In this document: positions 59,259 through 64,000 of the stretch, piece by piece
How the letters are laid out: each line of letters begins with the position of its first letter
Position numbering within the stretch: position 1 is the stretch's first letter
From: Siphlonurus alternatus
Lineage: Eukaryota; Arthropoda; Insecta; Ephemeroptera; Siphlonuridae
Reading direction: 5' to 3'
Length of the DNA stretch: 64,000 nucleotides
Assembly (NCBI GenBank): GCA_949825025.1
Contig: OX463788.1
Location: 20,649,799 to 20,713,798 of the forward strand
Program-made: the position numbers and the translations under genes
Notes under the pieces: model-generated
Database searches by the model: none
Told to the model about the DNA's origin: nothing
What the model saw: the letters and a program-made list of their open reading frames with translations, nothing else

Positions 59259-60008
59259 GTAAAACCTTATATATCGCCTTAGATTAGAAAGTTTGGAATT
59301 TAAATTCATTACACCATAGTAGAGTATTACAACGTTTGCCGAGCGTTGTGTTGATGGACTCATCTTCAGAGCTGGTCGGCCAGTGTGTAAGGAGGTCAGT
59401 GGGCAGTGCCTGTGTTCCGCTAAGACGTGGCCAGCCGTGGCACATCGCTTACCACGATGCGCATCGCGCACCACGACACAAAACAAGCAGCTCTTAGCTG
59501 GTGGTATTTCAATAATAATAATAATATTTAAGAAGTTTAGGAAATAACAATGTCACAGCTGGATTTCAATAAAACTAGTATTCTATTGCTTCTATTATTT
59601 CTGTTGCTTATAATATTGCAAGATCTTAATTGCAGTTTGGTTTTAATTATTAGTATTTCTTTTTTAGCTTCAGTTATTAATTATTTTTTTATGACTAAAC
59701 TAAAATATATACATGGAAGATACGAATTACCTCATTTTTTTCTATTAGATTATAACGCAAGCACGATACATGTAAGGAATAAAGCGTTTAGTAATTTTTT
59801 TTATATTCTGCATGATAAATATGTAGGTACAATTACAATTACACAATATTTACTACTATTTATATCCTACATTTAAAGCATGCATAATTTAAATGCATCT
59901 GGAGTGAAAAGAAATGCCTGCATGACTTACAAAATAAATGCTATATTATTTTTAAATTAAACAATTATGAATAAAATACATGATAATTAAAACTGCATGC
60001 ATGGTTGA
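59259..60008. other. Spacer with a GC-rich patch
   Basis: A GC-rich stretch at 59330-59490 lies directly after the LINE tail; it has no recognised content. The 108-codon frame at 59550-59876 is hydrophobic and AT-driven, with no family match. Confidence 0.4.
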
Positions 60009-60193
60009 TATTTCTTCTCGGCCTTTTAGCTTTGTCCTTTTTTTACTTCATCTGGACATAGTGCACGCTGTGTGTGTGCGTGGTACATACAGCTAGTAAG
60101 TATCGGTATAGGTATATATTATGGTCGGTGTGATCCGTCCGTCGGAAGCTGCTGGGCTGGGACACGGTGATGTTGTCACGAACCGTGCACATA
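60009..60193 (+). ncRNA. Possible U2 snRNA relic
   Basis: TTCTCGGCCTTTTAGCT (60014-60030) matches the highly conserved U2 5' end at all but one base, and the segment ends near ACGAACCGTGCAC, similar to the U2 3' end. The length between the two (about 185) is close to that of U2. The middle is strongly diverged and the branch-site-pairing GTAGTA is not clearly kept, so at best this is a pseudogene. Confidence 0.3.
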
Positions 60194-60379
60194 CATTTTC
60201 TATGCCTATACCATCAGCATCGTCCTTAACACGCTAAACAACTCACTGATTCAAAAGAGAAATTGGAGAGGATCATTGAGATCATTCATTATAAAAATTT
60301 ATTAATATAATATGTACATAATACAAATTGTTTAGTGTACATCTCGTATCTCTACAAATATTAATACTATTATTATATA

Positions 60380-61376
60380 TTATATTATATACGTTATATA
60401 TTAATGAGTTAACCTTAATTGAAAATTATACTCTTTTTGTTCAATATGCGGATGACTCAAATATGAAAATTACGGGGAATAACAATGTACAGCTCTCTGA
60501 TTATATTATAAAAACATTAATTAAAGTTAAAGAATACCTGAATAATATTGGACTAGTACTAAATGTTAAAAAAACTGAAATTTTATAATTTCAAAATACA
60601 ATAAAAAATAAAAATGCAACCGTAGAATCCATTTCAGTAGATTTGCAAAGAACAAACAAAATTCTTAGGAATTGATAAGAATTTGCGATGGGTTAATCAT
60701 AATTATATAGATTATATCTGTAATAAATTGGCATCTGTGATATTTGCAATCGGTGAATTAAGACACGATATGGAATTGGTGGGATTGGAATGCTTAAAGT
60801 TTTTTTATTTATGCAAATTTTTACTTAATAATTAAATATGGCATTATATGCTGGGGGGATTCTGTGGATTTTCATAAATTATTTATATTAAAAAAAAATG
60901 TGTAGTAGACTGATATGTTTTGTTAAGAAAAGAGCTTCATGTGTGCCTGTATTTAAAAAAAAAAACAAACATGCAATTTCATCTCTGCCATGTATTTTTA
61001 TCAGTGAATGTGTAAACTATGTTAAAAAAAAATATGTCACAGTTCAGACAGCATGAAGTGAATCATAATTATAATACGAGGAATGTTAACATTATTTAAT
61101 GTGATAACCCCAATTTGGTGTAGACTGGACATGTATAAACATAGGCCTTTTGCCATTTCTGAAATGGTTAAGTCTCTATAATAAGCTACCAAGTGACATA
61201 AAATATAAAATGTATTGACAACCTCAAGAACTTTCATTTGAGTGTTAAAGATTTGTTGTTGGATAAGTGTTTTTATAACGTCAAGAGCTACGTATCCTAC
61301 TAACCTCAACAAAAGTCTACTGTAATATTTTAATTGTAGGAGAGAATGGATAAATAAAAGAAATTTGAATTTGAAT
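60380..61376 (+). mobile_element. Decayed CR1/Jockey-type LINE, 3' part
   Basis: An open piece (to 60588) reads LFVQYADDSNMKITGN and LNNIGLVLNVKKTEIL, the RT catalytic box and following motif. After several stops and shifts the C-terminal signature continues (YGIICWGDSVDFH, SLPCIFISECVNYV, LYNKLPSDIKYKMY). The 3' end is a short AATTTG-unit tail (61360-61378). It resembles the tail fragment at 4841-5179 in style. Confidence 0.75.
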
Positions 61377-61394
61377 TTTGATGTCATGTTGTAG

Positions 61395-61545
61395 GTCTTG
61401 CACATGCAGCGTGGACAAGAGAGACGATGGGAAGCACGTGTGATTCACGTGAGTACCAGGCGTGTATAGCCATGGCGGACCCTCTCATCAGGGACCCGCG
61501 CCTCGTCTTCCCAGACAACATGGCTGACATCGACCAGGTCTGCAG
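61395..61545 (+). CDS. Secreted Cys-rich protein, exon 2
   Basis: A GTTGTAG acceptor and CAG|GTGAGAAG donor; phases fit both neighbours (one base in, two bases out). Codes for the end of the signal peptide (GLAHA) and the start of the mature chain, with three Cys (STCDSREYQACIAMADP and the final DIDQVC). The segment PLIRDPRLVFPDNMADID looks like a conserved part of the family. Exon GC content is well above the surrounding DNA. Confidence 0.82.
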
Positions 61546-63175
61546 GTGAGAAGCTGCACGTTTGTTATGTCTTCCAGTTATAATGCATTTATCTGCAATT
61601 ATTTTGTTACTTGCACGTCAGTTATTATTTTATATTTATTATTGAATTAAATTATTTAATAAAGGAAGATGTTATGTATTATACATATATTGCATATGTA
61701 TGCAATAAATGAATAAATTAATTAAATTGAAAAAAACGTGCATCGTAGATTTTCAAGAAATCTGTACTTTATTTGAAAGGACGAATTGTAACAAGTTAAC
61801 AAAATTTTAAAGGCGTAAATTAATTCAATATTTTTAATTAATTGAGAATAATAAAATAAATTTTCATCATTTCTCTTCTTCTCTCCCCCCCCTCCTCCCC
61901 CAAAACCCCCTCTCCGTGCCATTAAATCTCTCTTAAAATGCATTATTTACTTGTTAAAACCATGAAAGTATTATAGCTATATATAGAGAAAATAATTGAA
62001 TAGATCACGAGATAACTGGAAAACTTAACAAAGTGATGACATTTTTATAAACGTAAATACACAAACAGAAATAATCTATTATTATAATGGTTGATCCTTA
62101 TGTTTCAGAAAGGTTCATCAATAATAATCTATTATTTCTGATTGTGTATTTACAACAGACCTTTATTTGAAGTTTTCTGGTATAAATTGTGCGCTATCTG
62201 TTTCATTTTTATTGCTTATTTGTTAACTATCATTGTCAATTCTGATGTATTATTTTCTGAAACTATTTCAATAAAAAATGCTGCACAAGAGAGACCGTAA
62301 ATTAAATATTGCGGTCAGGGACCTATGATATGGGGGAAAAAATTACAGCGTCCCAGTTCCATATTGCCACCGGAAACTACTATGCACAGTTCCGTTATAG
62401 CCAAGTTAGATGATTCATTATAATATTATTATTATATTTCATATTTTACATAACTGTGTGCGGTGGGTGACTGACTCTATAGCAAATGATAATAATAAAA
62501 TAAAGTAAAAATAAATAAATAAAAAAAAAATTGCACATGCACAGATATGTGATGTGTGATATAGTCATCAATGTATATCAACTTGATTTTCGCCAAGTAC
62601 ATGGAAATTATTTAATTTCACATTTAAAAAAAAAAAAAAAATCTTCAAAGGAGAAACGTTTATTTTAACACAACTTTTTCGCTTACATTATAATACAATA
62701 TATCCTACGGGCAAGGCTATAAGGAGTAAGGATTGTATCAATAAAATAATATCATGATACTAATATAATTTTACTGTTCATTATTTATAATAATTATATT
62801 TGTTTGATTGAAAAAAAAATAAAATATCAAGTTAAGTTAAATTTACAGGCAGTGAGGCAGAAGAGAACAAATGTAGATTTTTTAAGATAAAAACTAAATA
62901 TTGTGTCAATATAGGACTACTGTAAGCCTACAATAACTTGTTATACGGTTCAATAAAGGGGCAAGACTGAATAAACGAGATCGAATTATTTCTGCCATGT
63001 TATATTAATTCAATTTAATAGCATGTTAATTAGACCTAATTGTGGTGTGAAATCATTATCTACAAGTAAATACCATAAAATACTCAAAGGTTTTCACTAT
63101 ACCTTGGGTTACGTGACTTAACTTTTGCCATTACGTTAATTAACTTAATTGACATGATATTTTTGCCGTACACAG
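61546..63175. other. Second intron of the secreted-protein gene
   Basis: AT-rich. It contains a C-rich tract near 61883-61918 and the word AGAAATAATCTATTATTATAATGG with an inverted partner near 62125-62150. No exon seen. Confidence 0.5.
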
Positions 63176-63318
63176 GACGTGGGCAAAGTTCGTGGACTGC
63201 GTGAAGCACTACACCGACCGATGTTTCTCTCCCGCAAGACGTGAACAGTTCAATCAGGCCGTGCAGAGGTCTGTCGACTCTGTCCACCAAATGTGCACCC
63301 AGACGCCATACCAAGCAG
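63176..63318 (+). CDS. Secreted Cys-rich protein, exon 3
   Basis: Acceptor GTACACAG and donor G|GTGCGTAAC; it completes an Arg codon with exon 2 and leaves one base. Reads TWAKFVDCVKHYTDRCFSPA, then ARREQFNQAVQRSVDSVHQM, then CTQTPYQA: three more Cys and helix-like spacing. With exons 1-2 this makes a secreted alpha-helical protein with at least six Cys. It resembles uncharacterised secreted arthropod proteins, but I cannot name the family with confidence. Further exons must lie beyond the window. Confidence 0.82.
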
Positions 63319-63873
63319 GTGCGTAACTCACAGTATTATCATTGCCGTACTAAAAACTAAAATATAAAATGTAGCACAACAAATATTCACCCTGATGAAT
63401 ATATAATAGATATATTATACATGCGCTGCTAGATTTGGTTTCGAAACTATATACAAAAAAAAAAAATATAAAAAAAATAACTATATACTGATCAGTCTGA
63501 TCACGGCCTTGACATAATAAACCCAATTTGTTCATTACTTCTATATATTCACTCATTCATATAATTAAGTCTATCGTGTATACATAAATAAACATTATAA
63601 GTATCTCAATCACAACATTATACATGCACAATACTGAAAAATTCTTACATCATGCTATCAAGAACAATCAGTAAAAATTTTTGAGTGCTAAAAATTTATA
63701 ATATTATTTATGACATGACAAACACTTTATACTTTGTACAATATTGAAATTTTACAGTATATATTATAGCAAATATGATGTGTTATGGCGTTATGACAAT
63801 TATTAATTATATACACTCTGAAAATTTAAATATGACCAACAAAATTAAAATTGTAATGTAAGAAAATAGTAAG
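63319..63873. other. Third intron, AT-rich
   Basis: No feature other than A/T runs. Confidence 0.5.
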
Positions 63874-64000
63874 TGAAATGAAATGAAATGAAATGAAATG
63901 AAATTTATTTGATAGCTTTCGCTAATAATTACATTACACTAATAATGTACTTATTATTGAATTAATAAGTACATTCAATTCATACAAAATTACATTTTTA
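63874..64000 (-). mobile_element. LINE 3' tail on the minus strand
   Basis: The plus strand shows (GAAAT)n, then TTTATTTGATAGCTTTCGC. On the minus strand this reads as a 3' UTR ending in (ATTTC)n, the usual short-repeat tail of CR1/Jockey-type LINEs. The element runs off the window edge. Confidence 0.5.

Noticed and set aside
59550..59876. 108-codon frame with hydrophobic stretches resembling membrane segments
   Set aside because: AT-rich sequence naturally yields Leu/Ile/Phe-rich frames; no conserved motif or gene structure around it.

Overview
This window looks like nuclear DNA from an animal, most likely an AT-rich invertebrate. Exons have GT/AG borders and are separated by long introns. 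C2H2 zinc fingers, non-LTR retrotransposons, tRNA-derived and 5S-like SINEs, and many hAT-like and mariner-like DNA elements are present. The secreted Cys-rich protein would fit an arthropod, but that placement is inference. Most of the sequence is transposon or satellite DNA; only a few short stretches look like host exons.

Region by region. 1-3.1 kb: a foldback element, a hAT-like end, a palindromic MITE and a GC-rich retroelement tail. 3.7-8.4 kb: one ~780-bp DNA transposon blown up to 4.7 kb by five later insertions; an uninterrupted sister copy lies inverted at 21.95-22.74 kb. 10.75-18.85 kb: a zinc-finger gene broken by frameshifts, a stop and a hAT insertion inside a coding exon; its introns hold a minus-strand LINE (itself split by a hAT element) and a TA-flanked MITE. 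19.15-19.25 kb: a minus-strand first coding exon with a CRE-containing upstream region. 19.98-21.9 kb: nine copies of a palindromic motif around a (TA)n tract. 28.1-29.55 kb: a two-exon gene for a predicted 32-residue protein.

34.1-63.3 kb: three exons of a secreted six-cysteine protein on the plus strand, with matching splice phases; the gene continues beyond the window. Its first intron (about 27 kb) holds a tandem duplication of a composite repeat (36.8-51.2 kb), each copy containing three different satellite arrays of about 446, 520 and 175 bp. It also holds a 5S-like SINE, a tRNA SINE with clear target duplications, a LINE with a nearly identical copy of its own 3' end inserted in it, a possible U2 snRNA relic, and a decayed LINE whose tail ends about 18 bp before the exon-2 splice acceptor.

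The genes do not form a functional cluster. The parts most worth checking are the composite satellite duplication, the palindrome cluster with its associated ~35-bp motif (also carried by the satellite), the nested transposon stack, and the small two-exon gene.
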